Below, in pieces: positions 1 through 8,438 of a stretch of DNA of 64,000 nt (within the stretch, counting starts at the first letter, position 1; each line of letters begins with the position of its first letter). Origin of the DNA: Alphaproteobacteria bacterium. Its GTDB lineage: Bacteria; Pseudomonadota; Alphaproteobacteria; Micavibrionales; Micavibrionaceae. The stretch lies in the NCBI GenBank assembly GCA_020442385.1, contig JAGRKE010000008.1, forward strand, positions 1-64,000, read 5' to 3'. Under the pieces are notes generated by a model. The model was given only the letters and a program-made list of their open reading frames with translations. It was not told the origin of the DNA and searched no databases. The translations under genes and the position numbers were made by a program.

Positions 1-118
1 CACCCGCACCGTAACGCTTCGCCAAAGCCGCCGTCAGCGTCGTCTTACCATGGTCAACGTGACCAATCGTTCCAATGTTCGCATGCGGCTTATTACGCTC
101 AAACTTCTCTTTAGACAT
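1..118 (-). CDS. tuf: Elongation factor Tu, N-terminal fragment (runs off the window)
   Basis: EF-Tu delivers aminoacyl-tRNA to the ribosome in a GTP-dependent way. The minus strand from 118 reads [20 protein letters not shown] followed by [14 protein letters not shown], the EF-Tu start and its GTP-binding P-loop (GHVDHGKT). Only about 39 codons are present; the rest lies beyond position 1. A tRNA-Gly gene lies upstream on the same strand, as often in alphaproteobacteria where tRNA-Tyr/tRNA-Gly/tuf/tRNA-Trp/secE are clustered. Here a small unknown gene sits between tRNA-Gly and tuf. Identification is secure. Confidence 0.97.
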   Translation of the reverse strand, partial: MSKEKFERNKPHANIGTIGHVDHGKTTLTAALAKRYGAG

Positions 119-170
119 TTTTTAATCCTATATCTGTTCAAAAGGTTAGAAATCCAATGCTTTCAAATAG

Positions 171-200
171 AAAACCCGCAGACCAATGTCAACGGGTTTT
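171..200 (-). terminator. Hairpin terminator downstream of the 107-aa gene
   Basis: AAAACCCG at 171-178 pairs with CGGGTTTT at 193-200 around a 14-base loop. T-rich sequence follows on either strand, so it could act both ways. It sits just after the stop of the minus-strand gene at 223-546 and before tuf, so it probably ends that transcript and leaves tuf to its own promoter. Confidence 0.6.
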
Positions 201-222
201 TTGTTTTATTTATTAAGGTTTT

Positions 223-546
223 TTACGAAATCAAATAATCGGAAAGCGTACTTTTAATCGCGTGGCCTTGCTGATCAACGAATTTTTTAAAATCAGGATG
301 GTACCGCTCCATGTTCCCATACAAGCTGCTAAGCACGATCCTTTGACCACCTTGTTGTTCAACAATTCTAAGGACATATACGGTTTTGTCTTCAAAAGCG
401 CTCCCCTCTGAAAGCGTGAGATCGCTGTAGGGTGCTTTGCCTCTAAAATCCGGATCTGCGCTTTTGGCGAATTCCTTTAAAAGAGCAAACTGCAGCTTTG
501 CCTCTTCAATAGTAGCCTGATCTATCTGAGATTTTTCCTGAGCCAT
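223..546 (-). CDS. Hypothetical protein, 107 aa
   Basis: I do not recognise this family. It is a soluble, mixed-charge protein with no signal peptide or membrane segment. It starts MAQEKSQIDQATIEEAK, probably helical, and has a central part that could be beta-rich (TVYVLRIVEQQGGQRIVLSS). The ATG at 546 has a purine-rich upstream stretch (GGAGACATTAT) as a plausible ribosome binding site. It lies alone between tRNA-Gly and tuf and is followed by a hairpin terminator. Codon use resembles its neighbours, so it is probably a real gene. Confidence 0.6.
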   Translation of the reverse strand: MAQEKSQIDQATIEEAKLQFALLKEFAKSADPDFRGKAPYSDLTLSEGSAFEDKTVYVLRIVEQQGGQRIVLSSLYGNMERYHPDFKKFVDQQGHAIKSTLSDYLIS

Positions 547-668
547 ATAATGTCTCCGTTATCCATCCACGGGGGAAAAGTAACAAAAAACACATGCTTA
601 TGTCAATAAAATTAGTCTGCGCCGAGCTAAAACAGAGACTTAAAATAATAATTTCTGTGCGGAAAATC

Positions 669-742
669 TGGAGCGGGTGATGGGAATCGAACCCACGTAG
701 CCAGCTTGGAAGGCTGGAGCTTTACCATTAAGCTACACCCGC
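669..742 (-). tRNA. tRNA-Gly (anticodon TCC), CCA encoded
   Basis: The minus strand folds as a complete cloverleaf. The acceptor stem is GCGGGTG/CACCCGC (742-736 with 679-673). The D arm contains AGCTTAATGGTAAAGC, the anticodon stem-loop is CCAGC-CTTCCAA-GCTGG giving anticodon TCC, and the T arm holds GGTTCGATTCC. The discriminator T and a genomically encoded CCA end at 669. It decodes GGA/GGG glycine codons. Confidence 0.97.
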
Positions 743-766
743 TCTTGGAAATACCAGAGACAATTA

Positions 767-1561
767 TCAGGTGTTTTTGCCGAAATCAAGAAACTCGAAG
801 CCGATTTCACAAAAATAATCAATCAATCCGGTTGTAATATCGTGAATCTCTTCCTGATCATGGACAAGGATAACATGATGAGAACTCTCATCATGCAGCC
901 ACGGATCTCGATCAATTTTACGCTTTAGATCATCAAAGCTGTCAAATCCGCGCCTGCCCTTATGACGCGCGCTCAAAGCCCAGTCGCTGGTTGAAAATGT
1001 ACATAGTGAGTCCATGGCAGCGCCCATCTGCGTTTTTACAAACCACGGCAGCGTCACACCCTCAACCGGCAAGGCATCAAACTCCATAAATCTCAAAAAT
1101 TCTTGCAGCTTGTTCTTATGCTCAATCATCGTTTTAGACGGCGCAGCAGGAACATGCCCCAAACCCTCGCTGAGAAGATGCACATGGGCCGCTGCATACT
1201 CCTCATTTATATCTTCTGCGAAACACGGGCCCATTCCCCGGTCCATGTAAGGAAAGCGGAAATAATAGCCGTCACGGTCTTCGCCGCACGACCAGTAAAT
1301 ATTTTCGAGGACCTTTTCCGCTCTTACAATATCGTCTTGAATCTCACGCAAAGACATTTGCGAAGCACGCTTATGCGCGTATCCGTGATTGGCCATGATA
1401 TAGCCCTTTTTAATCCCATAGCGCACAGCGTCCGGGTTAGCCTCCATCGCATCGCCACGGTTAAAAAACACCGCCGGAATTTGACGCTCGGACAAAAAAT
1501 CAACCAGCGATTCAAATTTGTCTGACGGACCATCATCAATGGTTAAATAGGCTTTAGGCAT
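767..1561 (-). CDS. Polysaccharide deacetylase (NodB-homology family)
   Basis: Probable carbohydrate esterase family 4 enzyme that removes acetyl groups from N-acetylated sugars in glycans or peptidoglycan. The 264-aa protein has the family's first motif TIDDGPS (Asp9/Asp10 near the N-terminus) and the metal-binding H-x3-H at His59/His63 (NHGYAH). FRFPYMDRG around residue 100 fits the RxPY motif. There is no signal peptide, so the substrate is probably cytoplasmic or a precursor. The start overlaps the end of glucokinase by 8 bases, which suggests co-transcription and translational coupling. The exact substrate is unknown. Confidence 0.85.
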   Translation of the reverse strand: MPKAYLTIDDGPSDKFESLVDFLSERQIPAVFFNRGDAMEANPDAVRYGIKKGYIMANHGYAHKRASQMSLREIQDDIVRAEKVLENIYWSCGEDRDGYYFRFPYMDRGMGPCFAEDINEEYAAAHVHLLSEGLGHVPAAPSKTMIEHKNKLQEFLRFMEFDALPVEGVTLPWFVKTQMGAAMDSLCTFSTSDWALSARHKGRRGFDSFDDLKRKIDRDPWLHDESSHHVILVHDQEEIHDITTGLIDYFCEIGFEFLDFGKNT

Positions 1562-2486
1562 GCTGTTTCTCTATTAGAATTTTCAGGCCGCGAAAGGCAA
1601 GATACGGCTCTTTGACCAAATGGACCGGAGTCTCTTCAATCATACGCGCCACAGCCTCACCTCCGGCAGGGTTGAAATTATTCAAGAACACATCTTTATC
1701 GAACATATTCTGCTCAATAAGATTTTCCAATACACCCCCCATTATATAAAGACCGCCATGAGAATGCACGGTGATCACAGCTGTATGAGCAAAAATCCCA
1801 AAAAATTCATGGAAAAGCCGCAGGACGGTTTTGCCTTGCTCGGTATCTTTGCGCTCCAGAATCTCTGCGGCATCATCAACCCTATGCGGACCAAGGGCGT
1901 TATAAGTATTCACAAGGCCGCGCCCACTAACAAAATCCTGAAAAGTAGCCGGACGTTTTAGATACACGGAAACTTTCTCGACAGCGCGGTGCTGCTCCGG
2001 CGTCACAGCCGCCGCCAGCATAAGGCCGCCATGCGTTTTTTGAACAAAGGGCGTTTCGTTGGGGTATAGATAGGCCAAACCCAGCCCTGTTCCGGGCCCG
2101 ATCAAACAATAGGGATTTTGCGTTTTGCATCCCTTTTGAATGGTCGCCAAATCCGACGGCCCAAGATCCAAAACTCCCCAAGCGGCCGCTTCAAAGTCAT
2201 TTAAAATTCGCGCTAGCGTCCAACCCCGCTCTTGCAAATTACCGGCACAAATCCGCCAAGCAGCATTATTTGTTACATGCCAGACACCTTTTTCATCCGG
2301 CTCTCCGGCAGAAGCAATATACACAGGCGCCTTCTCCGCCATAGCGATTGTGCCCTGATAGTAATCCAGCGCGTCCTCCAGCCCTTCAAAATCATCACAA
2401 GGCTGTTTTTGCACATCTTTAATGTGCCCGTCTTCAAACCGGGCAAACCGCACATACGTCCCACCAATATCACAAAGAATCTTCAT
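1554..2486 (-). CDS. glk: Glucokinase
   Basis: Phosphorylates glucose with ATP to glucose 6-phosphate in the cytoplasm. The 310-aa protein begins MKILCDIGGTYVRFARF, the DIGGT phosphate-binding motif of ROK-like/Glk kinases. It then shows ILNDFEAAAWG, IGPGTGLGLAYLYP and the C-terminal GGLYIMGGVLEN motifs typical of proteobacterial Glk. The frame stays open upstream to 2645, but conservation starts at the ATG at 2486. AAGAGG lies directly against that ATG, so the ribosome binding site is poorly spaced. It forms a two-gene unit with the downstream polysaccharide deacetylase. Confidence 0.9.
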   Translation of the reverse strand: MKILCDIGGTYVRFARFEDGHIKDVQKQPCDDFEGLEDALDYYQGTIAMAEKAPVYIASAGEPDEKGVWHVTNNAAWRICAGNLQERGWTLARILNDFEAAAWGVLDLGPSDLATIQKGCKTQNPYCLIGPGTGLGLAYLYPNETPFVQKTHGGLMLAAAVTPEQHRAVEKVSVYLKRPATFQDFVSGRGLVNTYNALGPHRVDDAAEILERKDTEQGKTVLRLFHEFFGIFAHTAVITVHSHGGLYIMGGVLENLIEQNMFDKDVFLNNFNPAGGEAVARMIEETPVHLVKEPYLAFRGLKILIEKQHA

Positions 2487-2581
2487 CCTCTTATTGATGC
2501 ATAAATTCCAAGGCTTGAAAAACCATTTTTCCGATCCATGTAACTCACATGCGAATTCCCCCGAATTTGCACATAGATGAG

Positions 2582-2610
2582 AGCGCAGCATCGCAATCTT
2601 TGCGCTTTTT
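2582..2610 (+). terminator. Terminator-like hairpin without an upstream gene on this strand
   Basis: AGCGCA (2582-2587) pairs with TGCGCT (2601-2606), followed directly by TTTT on the plus strand. No plus-strand gene ends before it, because glk lies on the other strand. Together with the perfect hairpin at 2651-2680 it could mark the end of a small plus-strand RNA. Confidence 0.3.
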
Positions 2611-2650
2611 CTCTTCCCTCTCCGTGTTAAAGCGAAAGCAAACACAACTG

Positions 2651-2680
2651 AAGGTCTCGTTTCGCAACAAACGAGACCTT
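2651..2680 (+). terminator. Perfect 12-bp hairpin with T tract (orphan terminator)
   Basis: AAGGTCTCGTTT (2651-2662) and AAACGAGACCTT (2669-2680) form a perfect 12-bp stem with a 6-base loop. ATTTTTAT follows on the plus strand; the minus strand has no T run. It looks like an intrinsic terminator for a plus-strand transcript, yet the nearest plus-strand gene starts after it. Either an unannotated small RNA ends here, or it insulates the FMN reductase gene from read-through. Confidence 0.5.
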
Positions 2681-2754
2681 ATTTTTATATCTCTGGCCTC
2701 ACTTTAAAAATGCGCTATATTCCTCAAAGACCTTGAATTTGTGGAGATTTATGA

Positions 2755-3336
2755 ATGGCTAAACTTCTTTTCCTTGCCGGCAGCGCGCGCAAAGAGTCCG
2801 TAAACAAAAAGCTGGCAAAACTTGCCGCCGAGATGGCGGAAAAAGCCGGGGCCGATGTCACCTTCATTGACCTAAAAGACTATGACATGCCGATTTATGA
2901 CGGTGATCTGGAAGACGCCGAAGGGTTGCCCGAGAATGCAAAAAAGCTCAAAGCCCTGTTTATTGAGAACGATGGTTTTTTTATTGCCTGCCCGGAATAT
3001 AACAGCTCGATTACCCCCCTGCTTAAAAACACAATCGACTGGATATCCCGCAAAGAAAGCGATGAGGAACCCGCTCTTATCGCTTTTAAGGGAAAGGTCG
3101 CCGCGCTGGCCGCGGCTACGCCGGGCACAATGTCGGGCTTGCGCGTCATGCCGATTGTGCGCTCTTTGCTTGGCAATATCGGCGTACATGTTATTCCCGA
3201 TCAAGTCGGCGTATCCGATGCCTATAACGCTTTTAATGAAGACGGACGTTTAAAGGATGAACGCCAATCCAAATTTTTAAAAAATACCGTCGAGAACTTT
3301 GTGAAGACAGCCGAAAAATTAGCCAAAACGAATTAA
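2755..3336 (+). CDS. NADPH-dependent FMN reductase family protein
   Basis: Flavodoxin-fold reductase that probably uses NAD(P)H and bound FMN to reduce quinones, chromate or flavins. The 193-aa protein has the FMN phosphate loop GSARKESVNKK at the N-terminus and the family signature CPEYNSSITPLLKNTIDW near residues 79-96. Both are typical of the NADPH-dependent FMN reductase (ChrR/SsuE-like) family. GTGGAG lies 8 bases before the ATG. It is a single-gene unit that converges on PBP1A with only 4 bases between them. The physiological substrate cannot be read from the sequence. Confidence 0.88.
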   Translation: MAKLLFLAGSARKESVNKKLAKLAAEMAEKAGADVTFIDLKDYDMPIYDGDLEDAEGLPENAKKLKALFIENDGFFIACPEYNSSITPLLKNTIDWISRKESDEEPALIAFKGKVAALAAATPGTMSGLRVMPIVRSLLGNIGVHVIPDQVGVSDAYNAFNEDGRLKDERQSKFLKNTVENFVKTAEKLAKTN

Positions 3337-3340
3337 GACC

Positions 3341-5791
3341 TTAATACAGTCCACCCGTGCCGGTGATGGGCTGCTCATCCTCGGTTCCGGGCAGAGTTCC
3401 AACAGAAGGCATTAAATTGATCCCGCGCCCATCGAGAATATACATCTCATCCGTGGGCTCAGTGCCGACAACAAAGGCTTCCCAAATCACCTTATCATCA
3501 CCGGGCTGGGCGCGTACGCCCGTTTCTGCATTGATCTGAACATTGCGGATTCCCGGCGGTGTACGGAAGGGAACGATCGGTTCATCCTTGAGTGCCTCTT
3601 CCATGAACTCTTTGAAAATAGGCACGGCAACTGACGATCCTGTCTCACGCTTACCCAACGAGCGCGGCTCATCAAATCCTGTAAACACGCCAACAACAAG
3701 GTCAGGTGAAAAGCCCATAAACCACGCATCTTTTGATTCATTGGTTGTGCCGGTTTTTCCCGCCAAAGGACGGCCCAAAGATTTAATGCGAACGCCCGTC
3801 CCGCGCTGCACAACCCCTTCAAGGATTGAGACCATCTGGTATGCCGCGCGCGGGTCGGTAATTTGCTCGCGCGTATCGGGAAGCTCTGGCGTTTCCTGCC
3901 CTTCCCATTTAATCAGCGGGCCACAGTTTTGGCAGGGACGCTGATCGTGACGGAAAATAGTTTCGCCATAGCGGTCCTGAATACGGTCAATAACCGTAGG
4001 CGTGATTTTCTTGCCGCCATTCACCAAAACACCATAGGCGGAAGCCAGCTTAAGCAATGTTGTCTCACCCGCCCCCAGTGCCATCGAAAGCATTTCAGGC
4101 ATGTCGTCGGTAATACCAAAACGCTCGGCGTAATCACTCACGATATCCATGCCCAGATAATCAGCAAGACGCACGGTCATCAGGTTCTTTGATTTCTCAA
4201 CACCGACGCGAATGGGTGTCGGACCAAAATATTCATCGGTGTAATTGGTCGGGCTCCAAAAATTCCCCGGACGGTCTTCAATTGTAAACGGCGCATCCAG
4301 AACCAATGTCGCCGGGGTAAAACCATGCTCCAGCGCCGCCAGATATACAAATGGCTTAAAGGCCGAACCGGGCTGGCGCGCGGCTTGCGTTGCGCGGTTA
4401 AATTCTGCGCCGCCATAAATATAATCCCAGCCGCCCTGCATCGCCAAAATGCGGCCCGTATGCGGGTCCATAGCAATCAAAGAGCCCTGAATATCGGGAA
4501 TCTGCTGAATCTCATAGCCGTTCTCTTCGCCCTTGCGCGGGGACACAATAATCACATCACCGGCTTTAACGACTTGATTAACACTGGTCACTTCCGCGCC
4601 GAGCGCATAACACTCGCTTAGGCACTGGCGGGCCCACTTCACACCCTCCAGCGATAAATGCCCTTTCGGTCCATCAGCAAAACCAATTTCGGCTTTGGCC
4701 GGGCTCGCCTCCAGCACAAATGCCAGTTTCCAATCTTCCAGCAATTCCTGCGGATGGCCCAGCTCTTCGAGCTTCACACGCCAATCATCGGCATTCTCAA
4801 AATGTTTATAAGGCCCGCGATACCCATGACGGCGGTCATATTCCATTAAACCATCACGCAAAGAGCGCTCAGCAATTTTCTGCAAGCGCGGATCAAGCGT
4901 TGTACGCACGGCCAAACCGCCGCCATACAGGCTATCTTCGCCATATTTCTTTTCGAGAATACGGCGCACCTCTTCGGCAAAAAACGGTGCATCCACCTTG
5001 CGCTCCGCATCAAAGGGTACAACCTCCAGCGGCGTCAGCTTGGCTAGATCGGCTTGTGCCTTTTCAACAAAGCCCTCTTCTTCCATACGGTCGATAACCC
5101 AGTTTCTTCGCTCCAGCGCCGCATCATGTCTTTTAACCGGGTGATAATTATTCGGTGCTTTGGGCAGCGCGGCCAGATACGCCGCTTCAGCAATGCTCAG
5201 CTCATCCAGAGACTTGTTAAAGTAATGCAGCGCCGCAGCGCCTACGCCATATGAACGCCCGCCCAGATAAATCTCATTGAGATACAGCTCTAAAATGCGG
5301 TCCTTGCTCATCGCCTTTTCCATGCGATAGGCAAGAATGGCTTCTTTCACTTTACGCTCGTAAGACACCACATTGCTGAGCAGGAAATTCTTCGCAACCT
5401 GCTGGGTGATCGTCGAGGCGCCTTTCAGGCGGCGGCCCGATCCGGCATTTTTGATATTACTTAAAATTGCGCGCACAATCGCGGATATATCCACGCCCTC
5501 ATGCTCATAAAAATTCTGATCTTCCGCCGCAATGAACGCATTTTTGACAATCGGCGGCATCTTATCGATTGCAATAAAAACCCGTTTTTCCTGCGCGAAT
5601 TCCTCCAGCAAGCGCCCATCCCCGGCGTAAATCCGCGTGACAATCGGCGGCTGGTAATCCTTAAGCTGGTGATAATCAGGCAGGTCTTTGCCGTAATAGC
5701 TAAAGATACCGACAACCATGACAACGCCAGCGATCAGGCCCAAAAAGCCCAGCGAGAATAATCCCAAAAATCCGTACCAAAGATATTTCAT
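3341..5791 (-). CDS. mrcA: Penicillin-binding protein 1A (bifunctional transglycosylase/transpeptidase)
   Basis: Class A PBP that polymerises and cross-links peptidoglycan at the periplasmic face. The 816-aa protein has an N-terminal membrane anchor (about residues 8-32) and a GT51 domain with AAEDQNFYEHEG (Glu90) and KGASTITQQ. An OB-like insert follows. The transpeptidase has SAFK (Ser476), SKN (534-536) and KTGTT (679-683). A CxxC (Cys620/Cys623) sits in the transpeptidase region; I recall similar pairs in other alphaproteobacterial PBP1A proteins. It starts 12 bases below the end of mlaF, so it may be co-transcribed with the Mla genes. Confidence 0.95.
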   Translation of the reverse strand: MKYLWYGFLGLFSLGFLGLIAGVVMVVGIFSYYGKDLPDYHQLKDYQPPIVTRIYAGDGRLLEEFAQEKRVFIAIDKMPPIVKNAFIAAEDQNFYEHEGVDISAIVRAILSNIKNAGSGRRLKGASTITQQVAKNFLLSNVVSYERKVKEAILAYRMEKAMSKDRILELYLNEIYLGGRSYGVGAAALHYFNKSLDELSIAEAAYLAALPKAPNNYHPVKRHDAALERRNWVIDRMEEEGFVEKAQADLAKLTPLEVVPFDAERKVDAPFFAEEVRRILEKKYGEDSLYGGGLAVRTTLDPRLQKIAERSLRDGLMEYDRRHGYRGPYKHFENADDWRVKLEELGHPQELLEDWKLAFVLEASPAKAEIGFADGPKGHLSLEGVKWARQCLSECYALGAEVTSVNQVVKAGDVIIVSPRKGEENGYEIQQIPDIQGSLIAMDPHTGRILAMQGGWDYIYGGAEFNRATQAARQPGSAFKPFVYLAALEHGFTPATLVLDAPFTIEDRPGNFWSPTNYTDEYFGPTPIRVGVEKSKNLMTVRLADYLGMDIVSDYAERFGITDDMPEMLSMALGAGETTLLKLASAYGVLVNGGKKITPTVIDRIQDRYGETIFRHDQRPCQNCGPLIKWEGQETPELPDTREQITDPRAAYQMVSILEGVVQRGTGVRIKSLGRPLAGKTGTTNESKDAWFMGFSPDLVVGVFTGFDEPRSLGKRETGSSVAVPIFKEFMEEALKDEPIVPFRTPPGIRNVQINAETGVRAQPGDDKVIWEAFVVGTEPTDEMYILDGRGINLMPSVGTLPGTEDEQPITGTGGLY

Positions 5792-5803
5792 GTGTCTGCG
5801 TTC

Positions 5804-6619
5804 TTAAGCAACGCGCCTTGTTATCGGGCCGTCTGCTCGGCCGTGAATAAACTGATCGACATACTCATTCCCTGAAGAATCTAGGTCGCTTACCGGCCCG
5901 TGCCAAACTATTTTTCCTTCATGGATCATCGCAATGTGATCGGCAATTTTACGCGCTGAAGCCATATCATGCGTGATGGACAGGGCGGTCGCCCCCAGCT
6001 CCTTCACCGATTTTACGATCAGGTCGTTAATCACATCCGACATAATGGGGTCCAGACCGGTTGTCGGCTCGTCAAAAAAGATAATCTCAGGATTGGCCGC
6101 TACGGCGCGCGCCAAGCCAACACGTTTTTGCATCCCGCCGGAAATCTCCGCCGGATATAACTCGCCAACACCAGCCTCTAAGCCTACAGCCTGAATTTTT
6201 TCAATCGCAATTTCATGCGCCTGACGCCGGTCCATGCCGCGGCCTTGGATCAGACCAAAGGCCACATTTTCCCAAACCTTAAGCGAGTCAAACAGCGCCG
6301 CCCCTTGAAACAGCATGCCGAATTTGCGCATCACCGCATCACGATCCTTTGAGCCCAGACCGACCGTTTCTTGCCCGTCAATTTCAATCGAGCCCTTATC
6401 GGGATTTAAAATACCGAGCACACATTTCAACAACACAGATTTCCCTGTGCCCGAACCGCCGATAATGACCAGCGATTTGCCCTGCTGAATTTCAAGATCA
6501 ACCCCGTTCAGCACATGGTTCGAGCCAAAGGATTTATAAACCCCTTCGATCTTGAGCTTTGTCGCACCGCCATTGCTGGCACGGGCCTTGGTCTGTTTTG
6601 TCGTATCAAGCGGGCTCAT
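5804..6619 (-). CDS. mlaF: MlaF-type ABC transporter ATP-binding protein
   Basis: ATPase of the Mla phospholipid transport system, which keeps the outer membrane asymmetric. The 271-aa protein has Walker A GGSGTGKS (54-61), the signature SGGMQ (160-164) and Walker B IIFFDEPTTGLDP (from 179). ISGGMQKR is characteristic of the MlaF/Mkl subfamily. Its ATG overlaps the stop of the permease gene by 4 bases, so the two are translationally coupled. The matching substrate-binding protein MlaD is not here but at 53568-54041. Confidence 0.93.
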   Translation of the reverse strand: MSPLDTTKQTKARASNGGATKLKIEGVYKSFGSNHVLNGVDLEIQQGKSLVIIGGSGTGKSVLLKCVLGILNPDKGSIEIDGQETVGLGSKDRDAVMRKFGMLFQGAALFDSLKVWENVAFGLIQGRGMDRRQAHEIAIEKIQAVGLEAGVGELYPAEISGGMQKRVGLARAVAANPEIIFFDEPTTGLDPIMSDVINDLIVKSVKELGATALSITHDMASARKIADHIAMIHEGKIVWHGPVSDLDSSGNEYVDQFIHGRADGPITRRVA

Positions 6620-7446
6620 GAGAAAAATATCTGCGTAATAAAGTAGTTAAAGATAAGGATCATAATCGAAGCCGACACAACCGCGTTGGTTGTCGCCGCG
6701 CCCACCCCTTGCGCGCCGCGCCCGGAGTGATAGCCATGATAACATCCCAAAATCGTGACAATAAAACCAAAGGCCGCAGCCTTCACGAGTCCAGACACAA
6801 CGTCGACACTCTCTAAAATGCTCCATGTCTGCGACATATAAGAGCCGGGCGAAAAGCCAAGTTTGTAAACTGCAACCGCATACCCGCCAAACACGCCGAT
6901 CACATCACCGATTAAAACCAAAATCGGCAGGGTAATCGTGCCGGCGATAATGCGCGGCGCGACCAGATATTTAAACGGATTCACCGACAAGGTCGTCAGC
7001 GCATCAATCTGCTCGGTCACCCGCATCGTGCCAATTTCCGCAGCAATCGCCGCGCCCACACGTCCGGCCACCATCAACCCGGCCAGAACGGGCGCAAGCT
7101 CGCGCGTAACCGACAAAACCACAACACCCGCAATCGCGCTCTCGGCATTAAAACGGGTCATGCCTGTATAAGATTGCAGCGCCAGCACCATCCCGGTAAA
7201 CAGCGCTGTCATGCCAACGACGGGCAAAGAGTAATAGCCAATATCAATGAACTGGCGCATCAACTGCTTAAAGAACGTCGGCGGCAAAAAGCAATGCATA
7301 ACGCCGCGCAGCGTAAACGCGGTCAAATGTCCGACTTTCTCAAAAAAGGTCAGAATGGCGTTGCCTGTGTGCTCAAAAATATCGAGAACAGAGGATATGA
7401 CTGGAATTTTTCCCGCGCCCGCTTTTTTATCTGTCTTTGCGCTCAT
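6616..7446 (-). CDS. mlaE: MlaE-type ABC transporter permease
   Basis: Inner-membrane permease of the Mla lipid transporter. The 276-aa protein is hydrophobic with about five to six membrane segments, and its sequence fits the MlaE/YrbE family (FTGMVLALQSY, ELAPVLAGLMVAGRVGAAIAAEIGTMRVTEQIDAL). A perfect 12-base palindrome AGTTATATAACT lies at 7458-7469, just upstream of the start at 7446. It could be an operator or part of the promoter. The gene heads an operon with mlaF and probably mrcA. Confidence 0.93.
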   Translation of the reverse strand: MSAKTDKKAGAGKIPVISSVLDIFEHTGNAILTFFEKVGHLTAFTLRGVMHCFLPPTFFKQLMRQFIDIGYYSLPVVGMTALFTGMVLALQSYTGMTRFNAESAIAGVVVLSVTRELAPVLAGLMVAGRVGAAIAAEIGTMRVTEQIDALTTLSVNPFKYLVAPRIIAGTITLPILVLIGDVIGVFGGYAVAVYKLGFSPGSYMSQTWSILESVDVVSGLVKAAAFGFIVTILGCYHGYHSGRGAQGVGAATTNAVVSASIMILIFNYFITQIFFS

Positions 7447-7546
7447 GCCGCTTCTATAGTTATATAACTGTAATTTTCAAGCTCTGGAGAGTACTGCAAA
7501 CACTACGCCCCGTCCAGTGCTAACCGTTAGAGAATAAGGGACCTTG

Positions 7547-8215
7547 ATGACCAAAACAATATCCCCGGCTGATCTTATCCCGATGGACCAATATGCGGGC
7601 GATTACCCTATCTCAATTCATCTGGCTTACCAAAAAGATGCACCGCCCAATATCTTCGGCAAGATCTATCGTGACGGGGCGCGGCTCTGGCTGCATAAAG
7701 ATTTGGCCCAGATTGTCCTGCGCGCGGCTAAAATTATCCATGAAAAACATGGCTACAGCCTTGTTCTGTATGACGGGCTGCGCACCACTGAAGCGCAAGA
7801 AAAAATGCGCCAATCGAAAATCGTGCAAGCTAATCCGCAATGGCTGGAAGAGCCGGGGCGCCTGCTCTCCCCACCCGGTGGCGGCGCGCATCCGCGCGGC
7901 ATGGCCATTGATCTCTCTGCGCTGGATGAAAAGGGAAATTTGCTTGATATGGGGACGGTATTCGACCATTTGGCCGCCAATTCCGCCCCAGAAAACAACC
8001 CGGCGCACAGAGCGTATAAGAGCCTTGGAAAAACGGCCGCCCAAAACCGTAAAAGCCTGAGCAATGCCATGAATGAAGCCGCGCAGGCCCTCAATATTCC
8101 GCTTTTTCCGCTGCCACAGGAATGGTGGGATTTCCGCCTCCCGGCAGAGATTTATCAAGCCTACGCCCCGCTTTCAGATACCGATCTGCCGCCGGAAATG
8201 CGCATGTGTTCATAA
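7547..8215 (+). CDS. D-alanyl-D-alanine dipeptidase, VanX/DdpX-like
   Basis: Zinc peptidase of the M15D type, expected to split D-Ala-D-Ala, in cell-wall recycling rather than resistance. The 222-aa protein contains LVLYDGLRTTEAQ, the SPPGGGAHPRGMAIDLSAL stretch with the SxHxxGxAxD-like zinc motif, and PQEWWDFRLP with the catalytic Glu and a normally histidine zinc ligand position (EWWH in the family). Here the residue after EWW is Asp, not His, which may weaken zinc binding. AAGGG lies 6 bases before the ATG at 7547; an in-frame TTG just upstream is less likely. No signal peptide is visible. Confidence 0.82.
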   Translation: MTKTISPADLIPMDQYAGDYPISIHLAYQKDAPPNIFGKIYRDGARLWLHKDLAQIVLRAAKIIHEKHGYSLVLYDGLRTTEAQEKMRQSKIVQANPQWLEEPGRLLSPPGGGAHPRGMAIDLSALDEKGNLLDMGTVFDHLAANSAPENNPAHRAYKSLGKTAAQNRKSLSNAMNEAAQALNIPLFPLPQEWWDFRLPAEIYQAYAPLSDTDLPPEMRMCS

Positions 8216-8438
8216 AAAATCTAAAAAATTAAAATAATCTGGAAAATAAAATTATGTTATTTTTCAATGTTTTATGGTTATACCCTGCTCATTTTTCGGC
8301 AAAAACCTCTAACCCGTAACAAAAAATTAACCATTTCGGCCTAGGATATGCTGGCGGAAACAAAAAATCGGCCCGCTATAAAACAAAAACCAAGGGCCAC
8401 GTAATGTAGAGGTAATTTTTTAAAAAGAGGGTGTGAAA

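Noticed and set aside
2487..2645. Extended N-terminus of glucokinase
   Set aside because: The added 53 residues show no similarity to the family. The DIGGT motif starts right after the internal ATG at 2486.
3341..5791. CxxC in PBP1A as a novel redox switch
   Set aside because: Similar Cys pairs appear in other alphaproteobacterial PBP1A proteins as far as I recall, so it is not clearly new.
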